Positions 36,891-46,490 are shown, counted from the stretch's first letter. The stretch is 64,000 nt of DNA from Liquorilactobacillus aquaticus DSM 21051 (GCF_001436755.1 NZ_AYZD01000018.1:124001-188000), one strand, 5' to 3'. Numbers and translations are program-made. Notes: generated from the letters alone by a model not told the origin.

Positions 36891-39062
36891 TTGTCTCTTA
36901 AACAAATAGATAGCAATCAGGTTACTTATTATGACTTGAACAACGAAATTAATATTCCTGTGGATGGTCAAATACCTTTGAAGAAAGACAAAGAAGCACT
37001 CGAAGCTTTTTTGCAAGAAAATGTTCGCCCAAATATGGTGACTTTTCCATCCCTCAAGAAACGTTTTGATTATCTTGTTTCACATGATTATTTAGAAAGT
37101 GAATTTATTGAAAAATATAATTTCAGTTTTATTGAAAACCTCTATCAGTTTTTAGATAACGCACATTTTAAGTTCAAAACCTTTATGGCAGCTTATAAAT
37201 TTTATGCTCAATATGCGCTCAAGACAAATGATAATACTATGTATTTAGAAAATTTTGTCGATCGTGTTGCCGCAAACGCACTTTTTTTTGCAGACGGAGA
37301 TGAACAAACAGCATTATCTCTAGCCGACGAGATAATCCATCAACGCTACCAGCCTGCTACTCCCAGTTTCTTAAATGCTGGACGTAAGCGCAGAGGTGAA
37401 CTAGTTTCTTGTTTCTTAATCCAGATAACTGATGATATGAACTCTATCGGTCGTGGCATCAATTCAGCACTGCAGTTATCCCGGATCGGCGGTGGGGTCG
37501 GTATTACGCTTAGTAATCTGCGTGGCGCGGGTGCTCCTATCAAGAACATCCAGGGTGCTGCTTCTGGAGTAGTTCCTGTTATGAAACTACTTGAGGACAG
37601 TTTTTCTTATTCAAATCAATTAGGTCAACGCCAAGGCGCTGGGGTCGTCTATCTGAATGTCTTCCATCCAGATATTATTTCCTTTTTGTCTGCTAAAAAG
37701 GAAAATGCAGATGAAAAAATTCGGGTTAAAACTCTATCTCTGGGTATTCTTGTCCCTGATAAGTTCTATGATTTAGTTCGTGATGATCAAGACATGTATC
37801 TTTTTGATCCATGGGGAGTTGAGCGTGTTTATGGAGTTCCCTTCTCTTATGTCGATATCACAAAGGAATACGATAATCTAGTATCCGATTCACGCATCCC
37901 CAAGAAAAAAATACGGGCACGTGAATTAGAAACAGAAATCAGTAAACTGCAGCAGGAATCAGGATATCCATATATTATTAACATTGATACTGTTAATCGT
38001 TCAAATCCGATCGATGGAAAAATAATTATGAGCAACTTGTGCTCCGAAATACTCCAGGTTCAAAAGCCTTCAACTGTCAATAACACACAAACATATGATA
38101 AATTGGGAACTGACATCAGTTGCAACCTTGGCTCAACTAACATTGTTAATCTGATGGCTTCGCCTGACTTTGGAAAATCAGTTGAAACAATGGTCCGTGC
38201 TTTGACCTTTGTTACAGATAATTCAGACATTGATGTTGTCCCGTCTATCCAACATGGCAATAAGTTAGCACATACTATCGGTCTCGGTGCAATGGGACTT
38301 CACGCTTTTCTTGCAAAAAACAAAATATACTATGGTTCGAAAGCATCACTTGATTTCACCAATGTTTATTTTATGCTGCTAAACTACTGGACGCTAAAAG
38401 CATCTAATACAATTGCCAAAGAACGTCATGAAACTTTTTCAGGCTTTGAAAAGAGCAGGTATTATGATGGCAGTTACTTTGATAAATATCTTCAAACAGA
38501 TTTTGCTCCTAAAACAACTGAAATCAAAAATATTTTTAAAGATATTTTCATTCCTTCAAAGGCTGACTGGGAACAACTAAAAAAAGATGTTCAAAAAGAC
38601 GGCTTATATCATCAAAACAGGCTAGCTGTTGCTCCTAACGGCTCCATTTCGTATATCAATGATACAACTGCTAGTCTTCATCCTATTATTAATCGCATTG
38701 AGGAGCGTCAAGAAAGAAAAATCGGTAAAATCTATTACCCAGCACCATATCTTTCTAACGAAACTCTACCATACTACCAGTCAGCTTACGACACTGATAT
38801 GCGCAAGGTTATTGATATTTACGCGGAAGCACAACAACATGTAGATCAGGGTATGAGCTTAACACTCTTCTTACGTTCAACTATCCCTGAAGGATTATAT
38901 GAATGGAAAGATGGACACACAGATAAAATGACTACACGCGACTTATCTATTTTGCGCAACTATGCCTATAACAAGGGAATAAAGACTATTTACTATATTC
39001 GAACATTTACTGATGATCAAACTGAGGTTGGCGCAAATGAATGCGAAAGCTGCGTTATTTAA
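36891..39062 (+). CDS. nrdE: Class Ib ribonucleotide reductase large subunit NrdE
   Basis: NrdE holds the active site that reduces NDPs to dNDPs. The 723-residue product lacks an ATP-cone, as in class Ib. It has PATPSFLNAGRKRRGELVSC (first active-site Cys), RIGGGVGITLSNLRG, the radical Cys in NLCSEILQ, SCNLGSTNIVNLM, and the C-terminal redox pair in NECESCVI that NrdH reduces. I chose TTG 36891 (AGTGGTG six bases upstream), giving an N-terminus like other NrdE; GTG 36879 would add four residues. nrdF follows after 21 bases. nrdI is not in this cluster. Confidence 0.96.
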   Translation: MSLKQIDSNQVTYYDLNNEINIPVDGQIPLKKDKEALEAFLQENVRPNMVTFPSLKKRFDYLVSHDYLESEFIEKYNFSFIENLYQFLDNAHFKFKTFMAAYKFYAQYALKTNDNTMYLENFVDRVAANALFFADGDEQTALSLADEIIHQRYQPATPSFLNAGRKRRGELVSCFLIQITDDMNSIGRGINSALQLSRIGGGVGITLSNLRGAGAPIKNIQGAASGVVPVMKLLEDSFSYSNQLGQRQGAGVVYLNVFHPDIISFLSAKKENADEKIRVKTLSLGILVPDKFYDLVRDDQDMYLFDPWGVERVYGVPFSYVDITKEYDNLVSDSRIPKKKIRARELETEISKLQQESGYPYIINIDTVNRSNPIDGKIIMSNLCSEILQVQKPSTVNNTQTYDKLGTDISCNLGSTNIVNLMASPDFGKSVETMVRALTFVTDNSDIDVVPSIQHGNKLAHTIGLGAMGLHAFLAKNKIYYGSKASLDFTNVYFMLLNYWTLKASNTIAKERHETFSGFEKSRYYDGSYFDKYLQTDFAPKTTEIKNIFKDIFIPSKADWEQLKKDVQKDGLYHQNRLAVAPNGSISYINDTTASLHPIINRIEERQERKIGKIYYPAPYLSNETLPYYQSAYDTDMRKVIDIYAEAQQHVDQGMSLTLFLRSTIPEGLYEWKDGHTDKMTTRDLSILRNYAYNKGIKTIYYIRTFTDDQTEVGANECESCVI

Positions 39063-39083
39063 AAATGAGGGGCTCGGTATTTT

Positions 39084-40043
39084 ATGAAAGATTATTATCA
39101 AGCAATAAATTGGAATGAATTAGAAGATCAGATTGACAAAGCAACTTGGGAAAAGCTGACTGAACAGTTTTGGTTGGATACCCGTATTCCACTCTCAAAT
39201 GATCTCTCGGATTGGCGTAAATTTACAGATGCTAATAAAAAAGTGGTCGAACACGTTTTTGGTGGTCTTACTTTGTTAGACACAGTTCAATCCCAAGACG
39301 GAATGGATGCCCTAATGAAAGATATTAGAACTCAGCACGAACGAGCTGTTTTAAACAATATCCAATTCATGGAATCCGTCCATGCTAAAAGCTACTCTTC
39401 TATATTTTCAACACTTAACTCAACTAAAGAAATCGAAGAAATTTTTGCATGGACACACAGTAACACTTTCTTGCAATATAAAGCACAAAAAATAAATAAA
39501 ATCTATCATGAAGGAACACCACTTGAAAAGAAGGTCGCTTCCGTCTTTTTAGAGACATTTTTGTTTTACTCTGGATTCTACACTCCCCTCTATTGGCTTG
39601 GGCACAACAAGCTTGCAAACGTTGGCGAGATAATTAAGCTTATTTTGCGAGATGAATCTGTTCATGGAACCTATATCGGTTATAAATTTCAAATAGGCTT
39701 CAAACAACTAAGTCAGACCGAACAGGGGAAACTAACGGATTGGATTTACGACCTACTTTATGATCTTTATGACAATGAAGAAAAATACACACATGAGTTG
39801 TATGATAACGTTGGATGGTCAGATAAAGTCTTGGTATTTCTACGATACAATGCTAATAAAGCATTGATGAACTTAGGTCTTGACCCTCTTTTCCCAGACA
39901 CAGCCGATGATGTCGATCCAGTGGTAATGAATGGGATTTCTACTTCTACTTCAAACCACGATTTCTTCTCGCAAGTTGGGAATGGCTACTTACTCGGAAA
40001 TGTTGAACCAATGTCTGACTCCGATTATTATTTCAATAGTTAA
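39084..40043 (+). CDS. nrdF: Class Ib ribonucleotide reductase small subunit NrdF
   Basis: NrdF carries the dimetal centre and tyrosyl radical that starts catalysis in NrdE. In the 319-residue product the ligands are all in place: Asp66, Glu97, His100, Glu157, Glu191 and His194, with the radical Tyr104 in VHAKSYSSIF. The C-terminus, ending DSDYYFNS, would dock to NrdE. The ATG follows GAGGGG. It is the last gene of the cluster and ends at a strong terminator. Confidence 0.96.
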   Translation: MKDYYQAINWNELEDQIDKATWEKLTEQFWLDTRIPLSNDLSDWRKFTDANKKVVEHVFGGLTLLDTVQSQDGMDALMKDIRTQHERAVLNNIQFMESVHAKSYSSIFSTLNSTKEIEEIFAWTHSNTFLQYKAQKINKIYHEGTPLEKKVASVFLETFLFYSGFYTPLYWLGHNKLANVGEIIKLILRDESVHGTYIGYKFQIGFKQLSQTEQGKLTDWIYDLLYDLYDNEEKYTHELYDNVGWSDKVLVFLRYNANKALMNLGLDPLFPDTADDVDPVVMNGISTSTSNHDFFSQVGNGYLLGNVEPMSDSDYYFNS

Positions 40044-40150
40044 AATCCTGTCCAGCTAAGCTTTGCACATTTAATCAAAGATAAAAATATAAATCAGGTA
40101 GACTGCTTGAAACTGACTCTGCATTTTTCAATTTTTATCAGCTCTACAGA

Positions 40151-40197
40151 ATCTGCCATTGGTAATAGATAATATCTATTCACTAATGGCAGATTTT
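40151..40197 (+). terminator. Terminator after nrdF
   Basis: ATCTGCCATT pairs with AATGGCAGAT, with a second inner stem ATAGAT/ATCTAT, followed by five T. It lies about 110 bases beyond the nrdF stop. Confidence 0.85.
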
Positions 40198-40209
40198 TGT
40201 ATCCAATCG

Positions 40210-40238
40210 TAAAAAAAAAACGGACATTCTCTGTCCGT
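40210..40238 (-). terminator. Terminator after mprF
   Basis: ACGGACA (40220-40226) pairs with TGTCCGT (40232-40238); ten T follow on the minus strand. Confidence 0.88.
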
Positions 40239-40285
40239 TCACTGTCGCCCATCAAAACAAATCCTCAGTTTCATTCTAAGTTATC

Positions 40286-42883
40286 TTACTTGAAGAAATT
40301 AGCAACCAAAAGTGTTCTCTTTTTATTCTTATCGCTAATTGTTTTTTGGCTAACAACTGAAGCTAATTGAAGCATTGTTATAAAGACTGAACTTCTTTTG
40401 CGGTAAGCCGTGTATTTAGGGCGCCATTCAGTTACGTACTTATTTTTATAAGAACGCAATCCTTGGAAACCATAAAAATGATACCCATACTCATAGATCA
40501 AATGCGCAGCACGTTCCTCAATAAAACTGTACTCGGAACGACCCACATTTGATAGCGGGGCCATCCCCATATTAAAGTATTCATATCCCTCTTCTTGCCC
40601 ATATTGAAACAGACTAATAAATACCTTATCCATAATTCCTGAAGGTGCACTTTTCAGATGTCTCATCAAATCAACAGACAATATTTTTTTGCTTCCTGTT
40701 GGCATAATGCTAGCAAACGCAACTGCTTCTTGCTTAGAATTGCGAATGACAGCAATTGGTGACTGATTAAGGTAATATTCATTGAAAAATCCTAAAGAAA
40801 ATCCCTTTTCATTTTGACCATTGAGCCAACTATCAGAAATTTTCCTAAATTCAGCCATCTTTTCTGCTGAAAAAGGTGGTTGTTCCAGCGAAAATTGATA
40901 ACCTTCTCTTTCAAATTTATTCATTAAGGCACGTTGAGCTCTTTTTTTCTTACCTGATAGCGAGAAATCAGCTAATTTAACATAGCCTTCTTCCCCTGTT
41001 TTAATAAAATCAAACCCAAATTCATGCAAAATTAAAGTTAAGCGACTATTTACCTCATAAAAGGTTAGTTGATAACCTTCTTTATCAGCCTCGCGCATCA
41101 GTTGCAATACTGCTTTTTCAAGACAGTCTGTGTTTCCAATCGGTTCACCCATAACAATTAATTTGTTTGCTTTTTTACGATACATAAAAAATAATTGATC
41201 CTTGCCATTTTCTTGATAAAAATAGATATTTTTATCACGTAAAAATGCCAGATGACTAGTTTCATTCCCCGCAAATTGCGCTATTATCTGTTTGATACGT
41301 TCTTCAGGAAATGGAAGTGTTCTTCGTGTAAATTTATCTCCCGCGGCCGACAGATATTTAAAAAGCAGAACTAATGCCACTGTAGCTATTAGGAGACCCA
41401 TAAATCCTGAAAACCAGATCTTTTCAGATGGAAACAATAGCGCATCTGGAACAGCATGATGAATCGTATACTGTGGTGAGTTGATCGCACCTACAACTGC
41501 GTATAATATAAAAACACCCGCAAAAAGCAGACCATCAAAACAAAGTTTCCCAAATGAATACTGAAAATGATCTCGATACAATTCTTTGCGTGAAAAAATA
41601 ACATTTAACATTACAAATGCTAGAAAAACAGTCATTTCTATTGAAAAACTACGCCATAAAGTATTTATAATACCAACTAAAAGCAACACTAAAGTCGGCC
41701 AAAAGGCGTGCTTAACCTTAGATTCGATTCCTCGTGCGACTCCGATCAAAAGGAAAGCAAAGACAATACTCGAAATTTGATTTAGGAAAAGGAAAGTATA
41801 AGGATACAATTTCACAAAAATCGAATTACCAAATGCAAAGTTAGGAACCATAGATTCAAGCAATATCAATATTCCTGATGTATATAGAAAAACCGTCAAA
41901 ATAAAATGGGCCAACTTGCTTAACAGTGACTGCGGAATTCCATCAAGAAATGAATTTATTTTTCTTCCTGTGTCATGGATAAATAACACAATTCCGACAA
42001 TAAAAGGAACTATGTAATAAAAAAGACGGAAAAATAACAGCCAAACAACGCTTGTCTCATTCAGTACACCAAGATTTGTCAATCCTACTAGCATAAAAAT
42101 ATCAAAAGAACCTAAACCACCAGGCATCATTGAAGCAATTCCGACAATTGAGGCAATAATATAAAGTGGAAAAACATCCATTATCTGAACATTAACGTTC
42201 ATAAGCCAGCCAATAAACAGGAAAAATCCGCCAGCAGCCCCCCACTCTAATGTGGAGCCCAGAATCAATAGGCTCTCTTTTCTCAAGGTCAAATCACTAA
42301 AAAAGGAACTGTCTCTAACACGCGTTACAACCAACAGAATAGGAAAATAAAGTCCTCCTCCGAACAACCAGAACCAATATTGTGAAAAAACTTCGCCTAT
42401 CCCTAGACCAAACATAGCAATTAACGCTACCCAGCAATAAATCGAAAGGCCTGCCAGCAAAAACAAAGCAATTTTTGATAATGAAAAAAGAACTTGTTTT
42501 TTTGAGGCATTTTTATTATAGAAATTTGCTCTTAAAGTTGCCCCTAGGAAGCCTCCAAAGCCAGCAATATTTGTGAAAGTATTAGTAATCCAACCACTTC
42601 GTATAATATAAGATTTTGAAAATTTACCTGGTAAAAACGAAACAATCGCAAAATCATAAATCAACATAGGGACAATGGAAACGAAGCCTAATATTAGCAT
42701 TAATCCTACAGAGACCACTGACTGGTCAGCTAAACTATCCCTGACTTGATACCAATTAATTCCCTTAAAAATTCTTCCAATCTCAAAAAAAACAAAGATT
42801 AAAATTGAGAAAAAGAACAAAAGTTTGAGCATGCCTAATTTTTGTTCAACAAAAGACTTAAATCTATTTAATATTTTTACCAT
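40286..42883 (-). CDS. mprF: MprF, lysylphosphatidylglycerol synthase and flippase
   Basis: MprF adds lysine from Lys-tRNA to phosphatidylglycerol and flips the product to the outer leaflet, which lowers the negative charge and protects against cationic peptides. The 865-residue product has about 14 membrane helices in the first 530 residues (flippase, with MPGGLGSFDIFMLVGL) and a cytosolic GNAT-like DUF2156 domain with LIVMGEPIGN, FYEVNSRLTLILHEFGF and FNMGMAPLSNVG. The ATG at 42883 follows GCGGGGG. It is monocistronic with its own promoter and terminator. Confidence 0.93.
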   Translation of the reverse strand: MVKILNRFKSFVEQKLGMLKLLFFFSILIFVFFEIGRIFKGINWYQVRDSLADQSVVSVGLMLILGFVSIVPMLIYDFAIVSFLPGKFSKSYIIRSGWITNTFTNIAGFGGFLGATLRANFYNKNASKKQVLFSLSKIALFLLAGLSIYCWVALIAMFGLGIGEVFSQYWFWLFGGGLYFPILLVVTRVRDSSFFSDLTLRKESLLILGSTLEWGAAGGFFLFIGWLMNVNVQIMDVFPLYIIASIVGIASMMPGGLGSFDIFMLVGLTNLGVLNETSVVWLLFFRLFYYIVPFIVGIVLFIHDTGRKINSFLDGIPQSLLSKLAHFILTVFLYTSGILILLESMVPNFAFGNSIFVKLYPYTFLFLNQISSIVFAFLLIGVARGIESKVKHAFWPTLVLLLVGIINTLWRSFSIEMTVFLAFVMLNVIFSRKELYRDHFQYSFGKLCFDGLLFAGVFILYAVVGAINSPQYTIHHAVPDALLFPSEKIWFSGFMGLLIATVALVLLFKYLSAAGDKFTRRTLPFPEERIKQIIAQFAGNETSHLAFLRDKNIYFYQENGKDQLFFMYRKKANKLIVMGEPIGNTDCLEKAVLQLMREADKEGYQLTFYEVNSRLTLILHEFGFDFIKTGEEGYVKLADFSLSGKKKRAQRALMNKFEREGYQFSLEQPPFSAEKMAEFRKISDSWLNGQNEKGFSLGFFNEYYLNQSPIAVIRNSKQEAVAFASIMPTGSKKILSVDLMRHLKSAPSGIMDKVFISLFQYGQEEGYEYFNMGMAPLSNVGRSEYSFIEERAAHLIYEYGYHFYGFQGLRSYKNKYVTEWRPKYTAYRKRSSVFITMLQLASVVSQKTISDKNKKRTLLVANFFK

Positions 42884-42990
42884 AAAACCCCCGCTTCATA
42901 TGCAAAAACAACTACCATTCCTGTTACACTCAAAAAATTCCTAATTGATGACCAAATCCTTCTTCATATATTTTTTCTTCAGTTAATTTC

Positions 42991-43019
42991 ATTATCCCTG
43001 CCTAACTTCAAAATTTCAA
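42991..43019 (-). promoter_or_regulatory. Predicted sigma-A promoter of mprF
   Basis: On the minus strand TTGAAA (43019-43014), 17 bases, GATAAT (42996-42991), about 110 bases before the mprF start. No two-component binding repeat was recognised. Confidence 0.6.
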
Positions 43020-43069
43020 GCTGTCAGACGTATTCTCAGCAGACTCGAACTGCTCTCTAACTAAATAGC

Positions 43070-43111
43070 AAAAAAAGGAATGATAAGTTATACCAACTTA
43101 CCATCCCTTCA
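43070..43111 (-). terminator. Terminator after rplL
   Basis: On the minus strand AAGGGATGGTAAGTT pairs with AACTTATCATTCCTT with a few G-U or mismatched positions, followed by seven T. It ends the rplJ-rplL unit. Confidence 0.82.
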
Positions 43112-43152
43112 TCTAATGATCATCAATTTGAAAAAATTTCAAATTATTATGA

Positions 43153-43521
43153 CTATTTAAGTGTAACTACCCCACCAACAGCTTCAAGTTTTGACTTAAG
43201 CTCTTCAGCTTCGTCCTTAGCAACGCCTTCCTTAATAACAGAAGGAACATTGTCAACTAAGCCTTTAGCATCCTTTAAGCCAAGTCCTGTAATTTCACGA
43301 ACAGCCTTGATTGCTTTAATCTTTTGGTCGCCAGATTCAGTTAACTCAACGTCAAATGAATCCTTTTCTGCAGCAGCATCTCCACCAGCAGCACCGGCAG
43401 CAGCAACTGGAGCTGCTGCTGAAACACCAAATTCGTCTTCGATAGCTTTAACTAAATCATTTAATTCAAGAATACTTGCTTCTTTTAAATCAGCAATAAT
43501 TTTTTCTGTATCTAATGCCAT
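43153..43521 (-). CDS. rplL: 50S ribosomal protein bL12 (L7/L12)
   Basis: bL12 forms the flexible ribosomal stalk that recruits translation GTPases. The 122-residue product has the N-terminal dimerisation helix [19 protein letters not shown], the Ala-rich hinge, and the C-terminal domain with [20 protein letters not shown] and [19 protein letters not shown]. It follows rplJ by 50 bases and shares its leader-regulated transcript. Confidence 0.98.
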   Translation of the reverse strand: MALDTEKIIADLKEASILELNDLVKAIEDEFGVSAAAPVAAAGAAGGDAAAEKDSFDVELTESGDQKIKAIKAVREITGLGLKDAKGLVDNVPSVIKEGVAKDEAEELKSKLEAVGGVVTLK

Positions 43522-43571
43522 TTTTAAAATCCTCCATTTAAAAAAAATTTTTTTCAGTCTGTGATCGTTGT

Positions 43572-44075
43572 TTAAGCAGCGTCATCATCTTTACTGTCAG
43601 CAACAGCTTTAACAGCATACGCAACATTGCGAACTGGAGCTTGCAATACAGAAAGTAACATTGAAAGCAATCCTTCGCGACTTGGTAACTTCGCAAGTTC
43701 ATTGATTTGTTCCAATGAGGCAACCTTGCCTTCGATCATACCACCCTTAATTTCCAAAGCCTCAGCATCTTTAGCAAACTTAGCTAAAATACGAGCAGGT
43801 GCTACTACATCTTCCTTAGAAAAGGCAACAGCAGTAGGACCACTGAAAGTATCATCTAAGCCCTCATATCCAGCTTTATCAGCTGCACGTTTCAAATAAG
43901 TGTTCTTGACAACACGAAGTTCAACGTTTTCCTCACGTAATTCTTTACGTAATTCAGTAACTTGTTCAACAGTTAATCCACGATAGTCAACAACTACACA
44001 TGAAACAGCCTCGTTAAACTTTTCAAAAACCTCTTCAACAGCAGCAGCTTTTTTTGCAATAACTTCTTTACTCAA
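43572..44075 (-). CDS. rplJ: 50S ribosomal protein uL10
   Basis: uL10 anchors bL12 dimers to the ribosome. The 167-residue product has [40 protein letters not shown] and [16 protein letters not shown] chose the TTG at 44075, eight bases after AGGAGG; the GTG at 44084 overlaps the Shine-Dalgarno and is unlikely. The upstream L10 leader is the expected autoregulatory element. Confidence 0.97.
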   Translation of the reverse strand: MSKEVIAKKAAAVEEVFEKFNEAVSCVVVDYRGLTVEQVTELRKELREENVELRVVKNTYLKRAADKAGYEGLDDTFSGPTAVAFSKEDVVAPARILAKFAKDAEALEIKGGMIEGKVASLEQINELAKLPSREGLLSMLLSVLQAPVRNVAYAVKAVADSKDDDAA

Positions 44076-44121
44076 TTGATTCACCTCCTAGTCATTGTGT
44101 CAGGGTTTTAATATTTTCCAA

Positions 44122-44250
44122 TAAAAAAGCCCTACGTCCACCAAGACATAGAGAAAGTTTCTAAGTAAAAATCACTTATACTCCTCGGCAGGAATTATTA
44201 AGGCTTACGCCTCCTGAGTCTTAGGTAGAATCATCAATAAAAAATTGACC
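44122..44250 (-). promoter_or_regulatory. L10 leader (autoregulatory mRNA element) with attenuator
   Basis: On the minus strand the segment contains the conserved CCTGCCGAGG core of the ribosomal L10 leader after GGAGGCGTAAGCC. A terminator-like hairpin follows: CTATGTC pairs with GACGTAG, then GGGC and six T (44151-44122). In the known mechanism, excess L10-L12 complex binds the leader and promotes termination. It lies between rplA and rplJ. Confidence 0.85.
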
Positions 44251-44256
44251 TTAACC

Positions 44257-44285
44257 AATTTAACATATAAATCAGTCAAAGTCAA
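44257..44285 (-). promoter_or_regulatory. Predicted promoter of the rplJ-rplL unit
   Basis: On the minus strand TTGACT (44285-44280), 17 bases, TAAATT (44262-44257), just upstream of the L10 leader. The -10 is a modest match. Confidence 0.5.
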
Positions 44286-44304
44286 TGATCGTTTGGAAAT
44301 TAAA

Positions 44305-44994
44305 TTAAAGTGCAGCCGGAGCAAGAGTCACACTTGGTCCGAATGTTGAAGCAACTGAAACATGTGTTATATATTGTCCCTTAACTGATGCAGGACGAGC
44401 TTTCAAAATTACATCTTTAATTGTATTGAAATTTTCAACGAGTGCCTTATCTTCAAAAGAAACTTTACCGATTGGAACATGTACATTACCAGCCTTATCA
44501 GTCCGGTATGTCACTTTACCTGCTTTAGATTCTTCAACAGCCTTAGTAACATCCATTGTAACAGTTCCAGTCTTAGGGTTTGGCATCAAACCTTTAGGCC
44601 CTAAAACACGACCTAAACGACCAACCTGCGCCATCATATCTGGTGTTGCAATTGCAACATCAAAATCTAACCAGCCCGATTGAATGCGTTGTACTAAGTC
44701 ATCGTCGCCAACAACATCAGCTCCAGCAGCCTCAGCATCCTTTGCTTTTTGACCTTTAGCAAAGACAACAACAGTTTGCTCTTTGCCAGTTCCATTTGGT
44801 AAAACAACAGCCCCACGTAATTGTTGATCTGCTTGTTTTGTATCCAAATTCAAATTGTATGCAACTTCAACAGTTGCATCAAACTTAGCAAAATCGATTT
44901 TTTTAACTAAAGCCAATGCTTCTTCAGCATTGTATGCTTTACCAGCTTCAATTTGTTTTGAAGCTTCAATATATTTTTTACCTTTTTTAGCCAT
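44305..44994 (-). CDS. rplA: 50S ribosomal protein uL1
   Basis: uL1 binds the L1 stalk of 23S rRNA and in many bacteria represses its own operon. The 229-residue product has [40 protein letters not shown], the L1 signature [20 protein letters not shown] and [16 protein letters not shown]. The ATG at 44994 follows AAGGAGG; a frame extending to 45051 crosses that site and is rejected. A candidate L1-binding site lies just upstream. Confidence 0.97.
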   Translation of the reverse strand: MAKKGKKYIEASKQIEAGKAYNAEEALALVKKIDFAKFDATVEVAYNLNLDTKQADQQLRGAVVLPNGTGKEQTVVVFAKGQKAKDAEAAGADVVGDDDLVQRIQSGWLDFDVAIATPDMMAQVGRLGRVLGPKGLMPNPKTGTVTMDVTKAVEESKAGKVTYRTDKAGNVHVPIGKVSFEDKALVENFNTIKDVILKARPASVKGQYITHVSVASTFGPSVTLAPAAL

Positions 44995-45017
44995 TTGGTT
45001 TTTCCTCCTTGCAATAT

Positions 45018-45042
45018 GTGGTGTAACGGATATACCTCCCAC
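45018..45042 (-). promoter_or_regulatory. Putative L1-binding mRNA operator before rplA
   Basis: The minus strand reads GTGGGAGG (45042-45035), then ATCCGTTACACCAC (ending 45018). GTGG pairs with CCAC. This mirrors the L1 site of 23S rRNA, where GGTGGGAG pairs opposite CCGGTGAAATACCACC, so L1 could bind it and block translation. It lies about 25 bases before the rplA start. Confidence 0.6.
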
Positions 45043-45098
45043 TTGACACATCTATTTTCATGGAGTGTCCGACTGAGAAGCATTGGTGTGCAGAAAAA

Positions 45099-45524
45099 TT
45101 AGTCTTCTACAACAAAGCCCATGCTCCGTGCAGTTCCTTCAATCATGCGCATAGCAGCTTCAACGTCTGCAGCGTTTAGATCTTGCATTTTTGCTTCAGC
45201 GATTTCCTTAACTTGTGCTTTCTTTACAGTAGCAACTTTGTTAGTGTTAGGTTCGCCGGAACCATGTTCAACCCCAGCAGCCTTCTTCAATAAAACAGCA
45301 GCTGGTGGAGTCTTCGTTACAAATTCAAATGAACGATCTTCAAATACACTGATAACAACAGGGATGAGCATTCCAGCTTGATCAGCTGTACGTGCATTAA
45401 ATTCTTTCGTAAATCCCATGATGTTGATACCTGCTTGTCCTAAAGCTGGTCCAACTGGTGGAGCTGGAGTTGCCTTACCTGCAGGAATTTGCAATTTAAC
45501 AACATTAATTACTTTTTTAGCCAC
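45099..45524 (-). CDS. rplK: 50S ribosomal protein uL11
   Basis: uL11 sits at the GTPase-associated centre with L10 and bL12. The 141-residue product has [56 protein letters not shown] and the closing [12 protein letters not shown]. The GTG at 45524 lies eight bases after AAGGAGG. It precedes rplA; a candidate L1 operator lies upstream. Confidence 0.98.
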   Translation of the reverse strand: MAKKVINVVKLQIPAGKATPAPPVGPALGQAGINIMGFTKEFNARTADQAGMLIPVVISVFEDRSFEFVTKTPPAAVLLKKAAGVEHGSGEPNTNKVATVKKAQVKEIAEAKMQDLNAADVEAAMRMIEGTARSMGFVVED

Positions 45525-45550
45525 GGTACATACCTCCTTAAAGTCCGTGC

Positions 45551-45585
45551 GTGGTACGGATGGTCATTTATATTTGACCTCCCAC
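45551..45585 (-). promoter_or_regulatory. Putative L1-binding mRNA operator before rplK
   Basis: The minus strand reads GTGGGAGGTCA (45585-45575), a loop, then TGACCATCCGTACCAC (ending 45551). GTGG pairs with CCAC and GGTCA with TGACC. The conserved parts (GTGGGAGG, ATCCGT, ACCAC) are shared with the site before rplA. Confidence 0.6.
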
Positions 45586-45647
45586 AACTTGTATGTATAA
45601 AACATACGTTAAAAATATATCATGAACTCAGAAAAAGTGCAAGCCAT

Positions 45648-46487
45648 TTAACGAGACAAAAATCGATTGATTTCGAAATCGATCTCACGATTCTCATGTA
45701 AATTGCGATGAGTTGCTTTTTTGCCTTTTATTACTAGCTCACTATAAACTTGTCCATCAAGGAGATAACGAAGCGAGCGTGCAGATGAAATAGAGACGGT
45801 TCCATCAGACTTTCCATTATCAATATCTCCAATAATATTCAAAAACAAGGTTTTCGGTGATATACTATGTCTCATTTTCTTCAATCTGCGATAAATGGCA
45901 GACGGTTGAAGCGGTCCCTTGGTTGACATTGGGCTTTGCTCAATCACCTTAGAGCTTTTTCCCGGTTCGATATCATTATAGGGAGCCCCTAATGTTACAA
46001 GTTTAGAGACAACAGGCAGCGTTAAATCACTTCCATATTTGGTCAGATAACTCAATACTGAAACAGCTCCCATAGAATGTGCAATGATGTCAATATCCGT
46101 CACTTTATAATTCTGCTTCAGACTTTTCAATATGTTTCTTAACCATTCAGCCTGATCATCTACTGGCGCACGATTGTTTTCGAATAAAACTTGGATCATC
46201 GCACCTGAAACAGAAGGGTCGCCAGTTACTCTGACTTTTCCATTCGCATTCACCTTTACAACAGCTGACTTAACACCCCAGCCTTTTTTCTCAAAACGTT
46301 TCAGCATTAGGCCAAATGAAAAGCGATTACCTGCATATCCATGAACAAACAGGATTGGTCTCATTAAAAAGTTTTTCTTTGAAATTCTTTTATGGGGTCG
46401 CGCTAATAATCTGAACCAGTGTGTCGCTCCTCCCCCCAAAACCATAAGAAACAAGAATAATACAGTGATGCAATGTTTATTTTTCAT
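45648..46487 (-). CDS. Membrane-anchored alpha/beta hydrolase, DUF915 type
   Basis: A 279-residue protein with one N-terminal hydrophobic segment (ITVLFLFLMVLGGGATHWF), probably a membrane anchor or uncleaved signal, followed by an alpha/beta-hydrolase domain: FVHGYAGNRFSF (oxyanion region) and the nucleophile elbow IIAHSMGAVSVLSYL, which has the GxSxG-like AHSMG. Acid and His residues probably lie in the last 80 residues (GDIDNGKSDGTVS). These DUF915 hydrolases occur widely in lactobacilli; substrates are unknown. It starts three bases after nusG, with a poor ribosome-binding site, and precedes rplK, an unexpected position. Confidence 0.82.
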   Translation of the reverse strand: MKNKHCITVLFLFLMVLGGGATHWFRLLARPHKRISKKNFLMRPILFVHGYAGNRFSFGLMLKRFEKKGWGVKSAVVKVNANGKVRVTGDPSVSGAMIQVLFENNRAPVDDQAEWLRNILKSLKQNYKVTDIDIIAHSMGAVSVLSYLTKYGSDLTLPVVSKLVTLGAPYNDIEPGKSSKVIEQSPMSTKGPLQPSAIYRRLKKMRHSISPKTLFLNIIGDIDNGKSDGTVSISSARSLRYLLDGQVYSELVIKGKKATHRNLHENREIDFEINRFLSR

Positions 46488-46490
46488 TGT

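Noticed and set aside
43250-43899. Plus-strand Ser/Ala-rich frames opposite rplL and rplJ
   Set aside because: Low-complexity antisense shadows of Ala-rich ribosomal protein genes.
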